Assembly: GCA_032622095.1 (NCBI GenBank)
Contig: CP136069.1
Location: 163,301,043-163,365,042, forward strand
DNA length: 64,000 nt
Direction: 5' to 3'
DNA from: Siphonodentalium dalli
Taxonomy: Eukaryota; Mollusca; Scaphopoda; Gadilida; Siphonodentaliidae
How positions within the stretch are numbered: the first letter of the stretch is position 1; every line of letters begins with the position of its first letter. A program made the translations under genes and the position numbers. The notes below the pieces were generated by a model. That model worked only from the letters and a program-made list of their open reading frames with translations. It did not search any database and was not told the DNA's origin. Shown here in pieces: positions 22,873 to 34,238 of this stretch.

Positions 22873-23177
22873 TACACTGTCGCATCCGAAACAGATGTAG
22901 CGAACTCCGCTCTGATATGTATAACAATTATATCTCCGATAGCCCTGTATGCTTCTGTGGAAATCCGTCCGAAGATGCCTTTCATTTCTTCTTTAGTTGC
23001 ACCTTGTATCAGTCCGAGCGAGCCGCCCTCGCTGATAAATTGACTCGCGAAAGCCTTCAAATTCTCAATATTAACGAAATTATTTTCGGAATACCATATA
23101 TCTCGTCCCAAAGTAATAAGAAACTGTTCGATATAATTCAGAAATATATTGTAGCAGCAAAGCGTTTCGATAACTGA
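22803..23177 (+). pseudogene. LINE ORF2 part 5: C-terminal Cys/His domain
   Basis: Encodes HCRIRNRCSELRSDMYNNYI followed by CFCGNPSEDAFHFFFSCTLY, the C-x-C-G-(x)n-E-D-x-x-H-F-(x)n-C pattern of the zinc-binding C-terminus (zf-RVT type) of many LINE proteins. The stop is at 23175-23177. The real end of ORF2 is therefore preserved. Confidence 0.82.
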
Positions 23178-23374
23178 ATTTGAAAACAAAATACATTCAC
23201 AAGGAAGGACTACTAATTGTCTAAGTAAACCTGTAAATATAGGAACTATATACGCAGTTTAGTAATCTACTGGCTACCCACTTATGGACCTACTCCCCCA
23301 CCTAATCACCAGTTCTCTATTACCTTGATCTACCGTAAGTACTGTCTTCCAGAGTAGCTGACTAACACTTGACT

Positions 23375-23382
<8 letters not shown>

Positions 23383-23422
<40 letters not shown>
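23383..23422. repeat. (TA)n microsatellite
   Basis: Uninterrupted alternating TA of about 40 bp inside the 3' non-coding part of the LINE. Confidence 0.97.
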
Positions 23423-23426
<4 letters not shown>

Positions 23427-23719
23427 GAAAATACCCCTTTGCACAAAACCCTGCTCCAACATTAGTTAAAACGAACAAAATCACACAAACGCCGCCAAAT
23501 GTTATAGCTACCAAACCACCCATAACCCATATAGCTCTGGAAGACACTACATCAATCACCATAAAATAACTCAATCATGCATGTAAATATGTTCAGCTGT
23601 CATCATGTAAACATTTTGTATTTAAATCAACTGTATTGGGAGAGGGGCTTCATAAGTTGAAAACACTTGTGCCCCAATCCCTTTTGTATTATTTACAAAT
23701 AAAATACGTTTCAAGTCAA

Positions 23720-25048
23720 GCGTAGTTCTGACGATGTCTTTTATGGAGTGGTGCCGTCGATTTGCTTGAGATTGTTGGCGACGTTACTAGAATGCTACAT
23801 TCCTCCTAGTGTAGTGCATATGGTGCCTGAATACTAACTCATCAGTTTGTCGTACCCGAACAAGTCCATAATATGTCTTTAAATTTCAAAGTCTTGTGCA
23901 GGATTATGCCCAAGAATTTATAGGTGGCATTTTCAGATGTCCCAGTCACGTGTTCGATTGTTTTTTCCATTCAGAATTAAGCATCTGACACTATTATTTG
24001 ATTATTTTTCATCATGTTGAAAAACATGTATTTTGTTTTAGAAGTATTATATATTAACTAATTGCTATAGGAATGATACAATATCAATAGCCATTTGATA
24101 GCTGAAAACTCATGCATGGGTAGTTACTTTATTCTCACTTAGTCATATGTAGGGATGTCTAGTAAGGCCATATAAATTAAATATATAGATTATCATCAGA
24201 TTTTGTTTATTTTTGGGGGGAAATTGAAGCAGGAGAGGGATTTATTATTTATTTCCTGTTCAGCATTCAGTGACCAAGAAAAGTTCCTCCTTATATACAT
24301 AATTCATAAATTGGAATACTAACTACATGTATCAGTAAAGTGTAAATAAATATTAATAAATTTACATCATTTCTTACTGGCTTGGTGTCATTTGCACATA
24401 AATTCATAAATTGGACTAATAACTACATGTGTCAGTAAAGAGTAAATAATATTTTAATACATTATATCGTCTTACTGTTGTCTGAAAAAAATGCCCATTC
24501 TAGCAATCAAATACAACAATTTGTCGCCATCAAAGTCGACCGCATACCAGCCATTAATTTGAATTTAAAATACTATATAAGACAGGGGTATGAATTCTGA
24601 ATATCGGGTTAAGATTCCCAAATGAATGATTGATTGCATATGCTACCAATTAAGGTAGAACAGTGCAGAACATATATACAAACTATTTATAATGAGTGTG
24701 GATGGTCGGTCACAAGGTTACACTGTATGTAATATATATTATGTAATGCTTATACATACTAATATAAAAATATAATATAAAAATGCAACCTTTGTAAAAA
24801 CATCAGCTGCCCTCCGTGTGTTACAAAATATGTTTATGTATACTTATCTGTCTCAAATATAGGCAAATTAGTTACTTTAATATTTATTTATATTTATTCA
24901 TATCCTTGAAAACTATCATAAGATAAATAGCTACCTGTTTTAAGCGCGAAATAGTCTTTATTCATCATAATCGTGCATACAGCCTGAATACGACATGAAT
25001 CCCGCACACGCAAAGTGGGAGGACACCCTCAAACAAATGCAGACTTAC
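23720..25048. other. Intron DNA with a local direct duplication
   Basis: AT-rich. Two similar segments near 24299-24375 and 24399-24475 share AATTCATAAATTGGA, TAACTACATGT, TCAGTAAAG and GTAAATAA, a diverged tandem duplication with a spacing of about 100 bp. No coding seen. Confidence 0.5.
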
Positions 25049-25255
25049 TTGAACATGACCGTGGGGTCCTCACAGCCTCCACACCATTCCATAAGTAATT
25101 TGTTGTTCTTCCACACTTGTACTCGTTCTCAAAATCTAGTAGTGGTGGTGTCTCATAGCCGTCGTTGCAACCCATAACACAAACAAGCAAGTCTCCTTCA
25201 TCTGTGCAGCTTAAGTGTCCATTCAATGGTGTTCGAATCGCACTCCTGACGCAAA
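25049..25255 (-). CDS. Host gene exon E11: sushi-like (CCP-type) domain
   Basis: About residues 653-721. It starts CVRSAIRTPLNGHLSC, then CVMGCNDGYETPPLLDFENE, YKCGRTTNYLWNG and ends RSCSS. Cysteine spacing, an N-x-GYE turn, Y-x-C and a W before the last Cys fit the complement-control (sushi) fold, with six rather than four cysteines. The acceptor is chosen as TTTCTATTTAG; a nearer CAG (exon start 25245) would break the phase and drop the first Cys. Donor GTAAGT, phase 1. Codons join E10 (DPCP + V) and E12 (S + K) cleanly. Ligand binding or protein-protein contact outside the cell is the usual role of this domain. Confidence 0.85.
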
Positions 25256-25462
25256 CTAAATAGAAACGCAGTTATTATAGTAATAAACAATAAATAGTAA
25301 TTATACATAACTGTAAAATCACGTGTTTGTTCTAAAAGAGCTGCATAGTTAATATAGTTAATACAATATAATATACATAGAAATAATCTAAAATACAAAC
25401 ATCGGCTGTTGATTCTTATACCTGATGCAGGCTGTATATAGCCGGAACTGGTATATACTTAA

Positions 25463-25956
25463 AGGTACGTGAGGCCTTGGCGGTGGGTATCCTGTGAAAA
25501 TATGTCCACCCGTCAAAAACCGCCACAAACAGAAACAACATTAAAATGTAGACAGACTTTGTCAGTATACAAATAAGAAATATCGCATAAACAGTATGCT
25601 ATTGTCATATGTTTGACCATTGTTATGTAAACAAAAGCATAACAAGTTACTTTTCTGGTGTTTGTTTATATTATGATGGTAAACATAAAGAGCGTTCTTT
25701 GTTGGTGAATTCATGATATGGAACTAATAAAGAGCGTTTATGCCATGTGTGTGTGATTAGCCAGTAGCATTGTGCTGTCTTCTGTAACACAATCAGGCTC
25801 TTGCTTAGGTAAAATATAGTAGATATTTATGATAACACGCTGTTTACGCGATGGTCATGGTATATATGGACGAAACTGTATGCGTTTTAATGTTTTTCTG
25901 TTTACGGTGATTGGAACAAATATGAATATTTTCGACAACTAAGGCCTCACGCGCCT
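25463..25956. mobile_element. TTAA-flanked MITE, 494 bp
   Basis: Terminal inverted repeats AGGTACGTGAGGCCTTGG / (reverse complement) AGGCGCGTGAGGCCTTAG, flanked by TTAA on both sides (25459-25462 and 25957-25960). No open frame. The inside has two copies of a TAAAGAGCGTT motif about 45 bp apart; the same pair, inverted, is present at 44839-44900 inside another element. Confidence 0.82.
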
Positions 25957-26159
25957 TTAACATCTTCCAGTATTTTCAGTCAAAGTTATTCATGACTGAT
26001 TATTCTTTCGCACCTTGTTGTATTTATAACTCGTTCTAAATACTACGATTCTCACAAACATTTACTACGCCAGGAATGCACTCAATATTGTGAAACGGTT
26101 TATTACTACATGTTGGGAATGCCGCGTCGTCGTAGAAATGAAATATTATGGACACTTTT

Positions 26160-26493
26160 AGAGAAGTACATCCGTTAGGATATTCGTCGGCTTTTCAAAG
26201 AGACTGACAATCTTGCTATCTGAGTATGACTATTCATGTGGTTCACCTGTCTGAGTATGACTATTCATGTGGTTCACCTGTTGTTCAACCTGGCCACACT
26301 CTCTCTGGCATTGTTAATGTCAGAATGCTGCTAACTTATGGTGATGTAACTGAGCGTTCGTATTATGCCAAGGGTTTGGGACGTATCGATATGAGGAAAA
26401 GATTCCAATCAGTGATGCATTCATGTGACAACTGTTTGAATGCCAGAAAGAGCCATGCGTGCGCTATGCCACATGGAAAACTAAACATTTAAA
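26160..26493 (+). pseudogene. Unidentified coding remnant broken by a 31-bp duplication
   Basis: From 26250 an open frame encodes EYDYSCGSPVVQPGHTL, later RSYYAKGLGRIDMRKRFQ, HSCDNCLNARKSHAC and a stop at 26493. I do not recognise the protein. A 31-bp segment (CTGAGTATGACTATTCATGT plus 11 bases) is tandemly duplicated at 26220-26250 and 26251-26281. As 31 is not a multiple of three it shifts the frame; without it the frame would run upstream from at least 26163. It has no matching splice sites to the host gene, so it is more likely a mobile-element or captured-gene relic. Confidence 0.4.
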
Positions 26494-27302
26494 TTAACCT
26501 AATAGATCACTTTAGACAATAGTTTAAAAGTAACGTCAATTAAATACAGTCTATCTATCTATATGATATTATTGTCAGAAAACAAATTTCATTTGATCAT
26601 TTCCACATATTTTCCTTTCTTGCCGATAGAAGGTGGTGATTAGTATAATATAAAGCAATACACACCAAACAAACTAAGCAATGGGGACATGGATTTCAAC
26701 CAAAAGTCAATATCTTTAAAATGTTTCGGAACATTGTCAATCTAAATTAACCTCTGCATTTTAAACAAAAACAAAAATCTACCTACCTGGAATTGTCCAG
26801 ACAACTTATCGGAAACAAACATATTTTCTTTGCCTGACGGATGGTAATAACTCTAATGAGTAATCATGTAAGCCGTTTGGGTGCGAGTATATGCTTCAAT
26901 ATACACATCAGCATTTCATAATATAGGCCTCCACTATAATAATGAATTAGTATTAGTATGTTAAATATCGCTGTAATTAAGCGATAATTAAGCATACCCC
27001 CTTCAGACTTAGGTCGACTTGATTGAAGCATATCCAGTAATGCAAAATCAGTTTCTGGCTAATGGACAAAATTGCTCTAAAAATGACACGATTTATGTAT
27101 AACAAATATTTATAAATAAATCATTTAATTGTTCATAATCAAAAATCGCGTCCATTGCTGATTCCTAGCATTTGTGATATAAGGAAGTCACTTGATTATT
27201 TTTTTTAAAGTAGCGCTAATTTATTGTAAATTCTCTGTGACGCCACACATATGTATGTAGGATATACACGGCCAAGATCAGGCTGCGTTGTTATAAAAGT
27301 AC

Positions 27303-27473
27303 CTGGACATGGATCAGTTGAGCAAGTGTCCTCTTCTGTCACCATTCCCTGACATGCGGTACCACCGAACTGTGGCTTGGGATCATTGCACAATCGCTCT
27401 CTGTGTCTGGTTCCTCCCGCGCAACTCACATTACACGGTGTCCACTCAGTCCAATTACCCCATCCACCATTCA
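27303..27473 (-). CDS. Host gene exon E10: thrombospondin type 1 repeat
   Basis: About residues 596-652. Encodes WGNWTEWTPCNVSCAGGTRH, then RERLC, GGTACQG and CSTDPCP: the W-x-x-W-x-x-W ladder, C-x-x-S/T-C-G/A-G and six cysteines of a complete TSP1 domain. The CNVSC context carries the O-fucosylation-type Ser of group-1 repeats and WxxW is a C-mannosylation motif (family knowledge). Acceptor TATTATCCAG, donor GTACTT, phase 1 at both ends, a typical shuffled module. TSP1 repeats bind matrix and glycosaminoglycans. Confidence 0.92.
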
Positions 27474-28194
27474 CTGGATAATACCATAAATATAATATAA
27501 TAACACCCGGAAAAAATCAAGTTCATCAATTTTCGCAATATAATTGGCTATTCCTATTTTATTTAAAATTTGAAATTACGGATATTATATCTGACTAAGC
27601 TCCCATATACTAACCACTGACTGACCCCATTGCTGTGGAGGAGCCGGGGGACTTTCAGTTAAATATCACATCTCGTTTTTGACTGTATGATTTACCAATG
27701 TCAATATAAACTAACTAAACACAATCGAGTAGAAGTACCGGGTAACCCCTAAAATAATCTTAGTTCTCGGCTGATTATTCATGGATGTGGTGTGTGTTAA
27801 TAATGATGTAACAATGTTTACCATAAAATTAGCCCGTAAATCCGGCCTCATATTTTAGTAAGAGACACATGCATTATCGGCACGTGCAGTGACGTAAGAG
27901 CTTGGCGTAATGATATCGATGTCAATGCCGGAACTTTATTATTATGTTAATTATAACATAATTATGATATTCAATTTATGTTGGGTTATTTAGTGTTGAC
28001 AAAGATAAACATGAGTGATACGGGTGGTTGAAACATGTTGTCGACATGAAAATACACATTTAAAATTAAACTTTATTTTTATTGAAGGTGTCCCTACTTC
28101 CTTCTTCGGTTGTGATAAGGATATCAATATTAATTTTTAAAACCCCAACCGTTTCTATGTCGTTTTTCCTTGCTAAAATGTGATTATTTGATAA

Positions 28195-28330
28195 AATGGA
28201 TCTCAAGTTCATCGCAATTCTGTAGGAAATGTATTAACCTCGCCCACTAAATTCCATTCGAGCCTCACGCTCGGCTCGAATCGAATTTAGTGCAATCGTA
28301 TAGCATTGCGATTCATTTGAGATCATTTAG
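28195..28330. mobile_element. Small nested-palindrome element
   Basis: Outer inverted pair GATCTCAAGTTCATCGCAAT (28199 onward) and GCATTGCGATTCATTTGAGATC (28303 onward), with an inner pair CTAAATTCCATTCGAGCC / GGCTCGAATCGAATTTAG at 28246-28290. The whole can fold into one long imperfect hairpin, like a tiny foldback MITE. The target duplication is not clear. Confidence 0.5.
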
Positions 28331-28794
28331 AACATCACCCTTGGCCCATATGAGCAATCCAAACACGAATCCAGGATGGCTACTACGTGACTGATGTCGA
28401 CCACAGATAAACGATACAAACATGTATAATTGTGCGTGCGTTTGCGAAATGTATGCACGTATACGTCTATGTATTCAATAATTCATTCTTACAATTTGCA
28501 AATAACATGCATGTAAGAGGACTATTATTTAAATACAAATATAACAATAACGGAAAAAGTGTATACAAGGAATTCGTGGCGGTTTCATTGCAGTCTAGCA
28601 TCTCCCGCTCACGACATATAATCAACACCGCGAATCTTATTATTTTCACTGCAAATAAATGTCCAGCCCTTGTCTATTATAATCTTCTATGTTTTGTTGA
28701 CAATTTGTAAAAGCACTGTGCCGACCGGCCGCCATTTATTCTGGCTATGTCTGCTCCATTCCAGCGTGGCAGGTACTGAGATCCGTATACCAGT

Positions 28795-30660
28795 TCAAAG
28801 TTCAAGTTCAAAAGCTTTATTTATAAAGTCAGACATTTTAAATTACAAACATGAGCATTGAGCTCTTAACTGACCTGTAAAACGATGAAAATGTACATAA
28901 ACAGTAACGTGAATAAAACACAACCTATCTGAAAAATAAATTACATGTATATTAGCTAAACCATGGTAAAAGACGAATAAAATCTCTGGGGACAGGTAGC
29001 CCTGACTCGATCAAAATCGTAAGACACAAATCTGTATATTATTCATATACGGCACAGTCCATATTTCATTCCTGGATAACACAGTTTGTTCCATTCAGAG
29101 ATACCAGACCAGAAAATGATGATTAAAATACAAGCATTTACCTATAATTAGGATATCCTACAGGCACTGCATTTACATTAAAAACCATTCCAGGTTTTTA
29201 ACATACATTCAAAATCTTTCATCGTCTCTGCGGTTATGCATGACTCTGGAAGAGAATTCTACACTTTAGGTGCCATGAATCTAAACGAGCTTAAACCGAA
29301 AGTAGTATTATCGGGTGATGGCAGTTCCAGAGTCTCAGAATTTCTAAAAGAGTATTAACTATGTTTAAGTATCACCAGGCAGTCCAAATAGGAAGGAGTG
29401 CTAATGTCCTTCTTTAGTATTTTGAAAACTGTGAGTGCCATAAGTCTGAGTCTTTGGAGATGTAGATGCTCACAGTTTGCAAGCTTTAGGAGAAAGTCAT
29501 AATCAGATGGGTAGTCGTTGTAGATAAAACGAAAGGCTCTCTCCTGAATTTTCTCCAGCCTGTCGGTAGAAGACACACTGCAGAAATGCCAGGTAAGAGG
29601 GCAGTAATTAAAATTTGAGAGGATGAAAGATTTGAAGGTACATTTTTTGCCTGAAAGGGTCAGCATATGTCCAAGTCTCTTTAAGACATTTAGCTGCCTT
29701 GATGCCTTTGAACATAGCGAATCAACGTGAGTGTTAAACGTCAATTTACAGTCCAGAATTATACCGAGTAATTTCACTTCCTCGATACATGTGATAAGAT
29801 CTGAAGCATTTATGCCAGTTATAGATTTATTTTGGGATCCAATGATATTGCATGGAACTTCTCTGGTATGCCTTCATGCCATTCAGTGCAAACCACTCAA
29901 TGAGATGAAGGCTATCAGATTCCAGAGTGCTCCGAACAACATCAGGGTCCTTATGAGAGAAGGAAATTGTGTTATCGTCTGCATAATTATAAAGGGAGCA
30001 GTCCTTCACAAAGCAGAAAATGTCATTCAGAAATATGTTAAAGATGGTTGGGCCCAGTATGGATCCCTGTGGTACACGCTTGGTGATGCACGGGGACTCA
30101 CACTGGAGCCAAGTTTAACGCATTGTCTGCGACCAGAAAGATAGCTCCCCATATAAGACACCGACTTTTCACAAAGATTATATGCACGTAGTTTCTCTGA
30201 CATAAGATCATGAGGTAGACACTCAAAAACCTTTGAAAGGTCCATCATTACAGCGGCAAGACTTTCATGTTTGTCAAGTGCCCTGCGCCAGTCTTCAATG
30301 ACACTAACATTACGTCACTGCATCCATGATGCTTCCTAAAAGCTGAGAGAGCGGGGTTAAAAATATAATCAAAATGCATTTGTAGCTGTGAATTTATCGC
30401 TTTCTCAAATAATGTTGATATAGTAGGTAAAATACTAGTTTTCCTTACTCGAAATATCATTTTTCTTGTATATAGGTGTCACTTGAGCAACTTTAAGGCT
30501 ATCTGGGAAAGCATAGACAGACAGAGAGTGTTTAAAAAGATTAATCAAAGGCACGTGGATTGCTGAGTTACATATTTTCAGCATTTTTGCTGAGATATCA
30601 TCAATGCCAGTAGCCTTTTTTGAGTTTAGCTTACATATCTCTTTGGATAAGAACTATTCA
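28795..30660 (-). mobile_element. 5'-truncated LINE with reverse transcriptase, degraded
   Basis: On the minus strand, with frame changes, the RT blocks read KLNSKKATGIDDISAKMLK (about 30570-30630), FPDSLKVAQVTPIYKKND (30480-30530), DLSKVFECLPHDLMSEKL (about 30180-30240), LYNYADDNTISF (29940-30000, YADD kept), MKLLGIILDCKLTFNTHVD, ILSNFNYCPLTWHFCS and RAFRFIYNDY. This is a second, different LINE family from the plus-strand one. No endonuclease is left. The 3' end is near 28795-28830 (reverse complement: AATAAAGCTTTTGAACTTGA). Frameshifts and stops make it inactive. Confidence 0.8.
29355..29777 (-). pseudogene. LINE ORF2 C-terminal half (longest open piece of the minus-strand LINE)
   Basis: A 140-codon frame with MKLLGIILDCKLTFNTHVDS, VLKRLGHMLTLSGKK, FNYCPLTWHFCS and LEKIQERAFRFIYND, the post-RT region of CR1/L2-type LINEs (L-G-(I/V)-x-x-D-x-x-L-x-F ... 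YCPL-x-W). It is preceded by the YADD region in other frames. Confidence 0.78.
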
Positions 30661-31537
30661 TGTCTGTTCGACCAATAACGAGCCACCACAGACCATCAAT
30701 GGTTAAGCCATTGGTAACCTCATAACAACCCTTGGCCAATATGAGCAATACCAACTCGAGTCCAAGATGGCTACTAATGGTTTCAAGAATAGGGTTTACT
30801 GTGACAATTTGTAATATACTGTGGGGACATCCTTGCAACATTTTAATTTTCCAAATAAAAGATAGCAGCTAGCTAATATGATAATCAATAATCATGAGAG
30901 AAAAGAAAAAAATATTATTTTCAGATCAGGATTCTTGCTGATCTTCTATCAGAGAATTGTGTCATTAAAGTGAAAAACTGTTCGACACACAACGGACCTT
31001 ACTTGTATTTAAATTCTCGGAGTATCATTTTCTTCACGCACCCATCTGTGTGGGAATTTAACACTGAGCAAAAATATGACTCGTAAATGTTATTGAACAG
31101 AAGAAAACAAAATAAAGTGGTTTGTGTATTTATCGTGTTTATATATAAATATTCATGCAATGTACGAATTTGTATTTCTTGAATCAGCAGCCTATGGATG
31201 GTCGTTGTACTCACTATACTTAGTTCGATGTCATGTCAACGATGTTATATCGGATTATATAGTATCCGTATTGGACCAAGTGCAGTATAATTACATAATT
31301 ATATCTTCACAACAATACAAACAATATATAGTTATTCCCTGTCTGTACTACATGTACATTTATGTCATATTGGCCTTTACGTGTACATGCAAGATCGATT
31401 AAGATTTGCTATTAACTACATTCCATCGCATACATTTTACGGAAATAGGTTTGTCAGTTTTGATTTCGCACATCAGTTACGCCAATTCAAAGTGGGCGAA
31501 ATACGAGTAGTATAGGGTATGTTAGAAACAAACTCAC

Positions 31538-31771
31538 GGATGACATTTTCACATAATTCTCCAGTAATTCCATTGGGACATGAACACGTGTAGTCGTCTC
31601 CCTGGGACTGGCAGGTGGCGCCATGCCTGCATTGATTTTCTTCGCAGACAGAAGGCGAAAGCTCACAATTTAGTCCTGTATAACCTTGGTTACAATGACA
31701 TTCATAACCATCAATCACATCGCTGCATACATGGTAAATACCGCATGGAGAGGAAGAGCATGGATTGCCAC
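31538..31771 (-). CDS. Host gene exon E9: two EGF-like domains
   Basis: About residues 518-595. First EGF: NPCSSSPCGIYHVCSDVIDG, YECHCNQGYTGLNCE; second: VCEENQCRHGATCQ, YTCSCPNGITGELCE. Both have the full six-cysteine C-x-C...G-x-x-C ending. The first codon (Cys, split T|GT) completes the preceding TSP1 domain. Acceptor GACTTACAG, donor GTGAGT, phase 1. No clear calcium-binding D-x-D/N-E start is seen in either. Confidence 0.93.
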
Positions 31772-32139
31772 CTGTAAGTCAAACACAAGGTTGGTTCGTT
31801 GGTGTTTTAGTATCATTTAACTGATTTTAGCAACGGGGCATATCACAGCAACATCACTTTTATTGTTGGTGGATTCTAAATGGATGTCAGTGTCAATATG
31901 AAAATCAGCTGACCAAGATAAATGATATGGATGCCTCTCTTAACGATGAACACTAACTGTGATGTCAGGCATACCAAGCAAAATACTGAAACAAGTCTCA
32001 GCAGACTTATATGGAGCAGGAAGCAAATCAGACTGAACCAGGAACAAGTCTCACTAACTGACGGTATAAGAAATAACTGCCATCCCTGAAATCTCTGACT
32101 ATTAAATTGTTAAAGCCCACCAGATGCATTACCATTCTT

Positions 32140-32396
32140 CCTTTCTTTACTAAATAGTTCCTCCACACAGTTGTATGTGGAAACATTGGTATGTTGTATT
32201 ATTCACATGGAGGGTTGTTCATGTAATAAAAGCAGAGACAGACAGACAAAAATTTAACATAAGCGCAGAAGAATTCACATTCTTTGGTGATAAATGTTCA
32301 AATAATAATTTCAACAAACGACCTTGTTGAACTTATTATCTGAACACTTCTTACGGGAAATATTCGTCAATGAGTATTTAGTTAAGAAAGGGTTAA
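32140..32396. mobile_element. Small inverted-repeat element (R family)
   Basis: Left end CCTTTCTTTACTAAATAGTT is inverted relative to the right end GTATTTAGTTAAGAAAGGG. The interior (CATGGAGGGTTGTTCA, GCAGAAGAATTCACATTC, TTATCTGAACA) matches 61140-61345 at clearly recognisable identity, and the end matches 4019-4050 in inverse orientation. Three loci in one window show a dispersed family. Non-coding. Confidence 0.65.
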
Positions 32397-32813
32397 TTGT
32401 CTCATTCTGGCCAACAGCTAATTGTGTATTATCCTTTTGAATGTCTTAGCCAGCGACTACGTTCACTTCAGACAGTTCAAATCATAATGATGAACATTTA
32501 ATGGAATTTCAGTGGAATTGATTGCTTGTGGCATCAGAAACCTTAGCTCTATTTTCACTCTGAAGTTGGGTATCCTTTTCTTAATAGTGGGAAATTGATG
32601 CTGCAATCACGTATTTTAGTCAGTTTATTTCAAGAACATATAAATTGTAATCGTCTACATTGTCATGTTTTCTAGATTGACACAATGCATAATGTTTGGC
32701 GATATACCATTTGATTCACTTAAATATAAATTGCTGTGCCTCAGCTACCTCTATACCTAAGACAACGTTACTGTTCGGAGTAGAAAGCGCAGATTAAGCA
32801 ATATGAAACTCAC

Positions 32814-32975
32814 AGGAGTCGGTGCCACATGAGACAGTTTCTTTATCCACGCCTACACACGGACGTCCGTATGAGTCTGGAGCTGGACTGTCACACCGTC
32901 TTGTTTTCTCTCTGGTACCTCCACAAGTTGCGGTACATGGTTTCCATGGCAACCAGCCTCCCCAGTTACCATCAA
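32814..32975 (-). CDS. Host gene exon E8: thrombospondin type 1 repeat
   Basis: About residues 464-517. Encodes WGGWLPWKPCTATCGGTREK, TRRCDSP, YGRPCVGV and VSCGTDS, with the last Cys split across the next junction (T|GT). Tryptophan ladder, CTATCGG and six cysteines make a complete TSP1 domain. Acceptor TTTATTCACAG, donor GTGAGT, phase 1 to phase 1. It alternates with EGF pairs (E7, E9), suggesting repeated shuffling of EGF-EGF-TSP1 units. Confidence 0.93.
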
Positions 32976-33479
32976 CTGTGAATAAAGAAACATTTAGTTG
33001 TGGTCTTGTGGAACAAAAACCTTCTATCTGGAGATAATGATAAATCCATATTACAATTTACAACATATCCAAATTATGTAATTACACAATATATGCCACC
33101 ACTAAGAGTTGCAGTACATTGTTCCCATGTCAACCACTCACGCATGCTCAAAAGCTAAAGCCAAGAGGCTCGCCGAACAGATGCTCACATATTCACAAAA
33201 TAAATTATTTGTTCAGCTATACTATATGGATATTCTCTATTCATCTATAACGTATAACACTTTATTTCGCCGACCATCTTCAGACGGGTATGTTGTAGAG
33301 TAATCTCCCATGTTTACAATTTTGACCAAAAAAACACATTAAACAACCGCATTAATAAATATGTGTATATAATGAGTTCACAACAGCAATGACAATGTAT
33401 GAATACTTTGTGCCATATAGTATTAGTATTGTAACTAAATTATAAGTTGCAACGCAGGTGATGGCATACCCCCTTGGTG

Positions 33480-33890
33480 CTAAATTGAAACATGTGCACA
33501 AAATTTTAAATAAACACAAAGGGATAACTCTAGAACGGAACAGGCAGACAATGGCATGTGGGTACTCCTTTGAAAGCAGTCAGGACAGCGAACCACCATA
33601 ACAAATTTCATACAGATAGCTCTTAAATGAAAAATACAAACAACGTAAATTCGAAAACATGAAGACGAACTGAATTTCATTCAAGTCCAATAACCAAAGG
33701 TTGGGATATTTGCGCTGACAGACAAAACAACTAAGATTTCCAGAGAGATCGAAAAATAATTAACTCAAGAATAAAAACAATGCGATTAATGTCTTTTTCC
33801 CTAATTTGAAAGCAGTTGATGACGAACCCCCATAGCAACTGTCATCCAGATCCGAGAACCAATGGCTGATATATACGAGAAAAAGTGGGG
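33480..33890. repeat. Dispersed tandem-unit repeat (about 160-bp unit)
   Basis: Diverged units contain GGATAACTCTAGAACGGAA, TTTGAAAGCAGT and CAAATTTCATACAGAT. The same blocks occur at 58537-58890 (direct) and, in part, inverted at 59515-59610. Non-coding intronic repeat. Confidence 0.6.
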
Positions 33891-34001
33891 TTAAATTTAT
33901 CACATACATTTCTAAAACATTGATTGGTGTTCAGTCCTTTCGGTGTGCCCATTACCACGTTGTGGTGGTCCAGGAAAGAACCGTTAGAAGCGATATAATA
34001 C

Positions 34002-34238
34002 CGATATGTCTGTCGCAGAGAAGTCCTCTGATTCCAGTAGCACAGACACACGTATAACTGTTGTTGCTGCTATCGGGAGAGCAAGTGGAGCCGTTGAAAC
34101 ACCCATGGTCTAGACAGAGGTCTGGTGGAGTCTCACAGTTTGGTCCTGTATACATTGCTGTGCACACACAGCGGTAACCATTGAGTTCGTCGATGCACGC
34201 GTGGCTTCCGCACGGGCTAGATAAGCATGAGTCGATAA
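34002..34238 (-). CDS. Host gene exon E7: two EGF-like domains
   Basis: About residues 385-463. First EGF: DSCLSSPCGSHACIDELNGY, RCVCTAMYTGPNCE; second: LCLDHGCFNGSTCSPDSSNN, YTCVCATGIRGLLCD. Six cysteines each. Acceptor TTTGTACTTTCTAG is strong; donor GTATTA is weaker. Phase 1 at both ends. The frame continues into E8 with G|TT (Val). Confidence 0.92.

Larger units (their letters stand above)
19330..23718 (+). mobile_element. Nearly full-length non-LTR retrotransposon (CR1/Jockey-like LINE)
   Basis: Contains in order an APE-type endonuclease (19959-20963), reverse transcriptase (20938-22870) and a C-terminal Cys/His region (22803-23177), on the strand opposite to the host gene. The 3' end is probably near 23718, after AATAAAATACGTTTCAAGTC. 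The 5' end is uncertain; 19330-19950 has overlapping frames with no recognisable ORF1. At least four frameshifts split ORF2, yet catalytic motifs survive, so the copy is inactive but not old. A (TA)n tract at 23383-23422 sits in its 3' region. Confidence 0.85.

Noticed and set aside
25049-25245. Acceptor at GTCAG for exon E11
   Set aside because: It would put a stop in the frame imposed by E10 and remove the first cysteine of the sushi-like domain. The TTTAG ten bases upstream keeps frame and cysteine.
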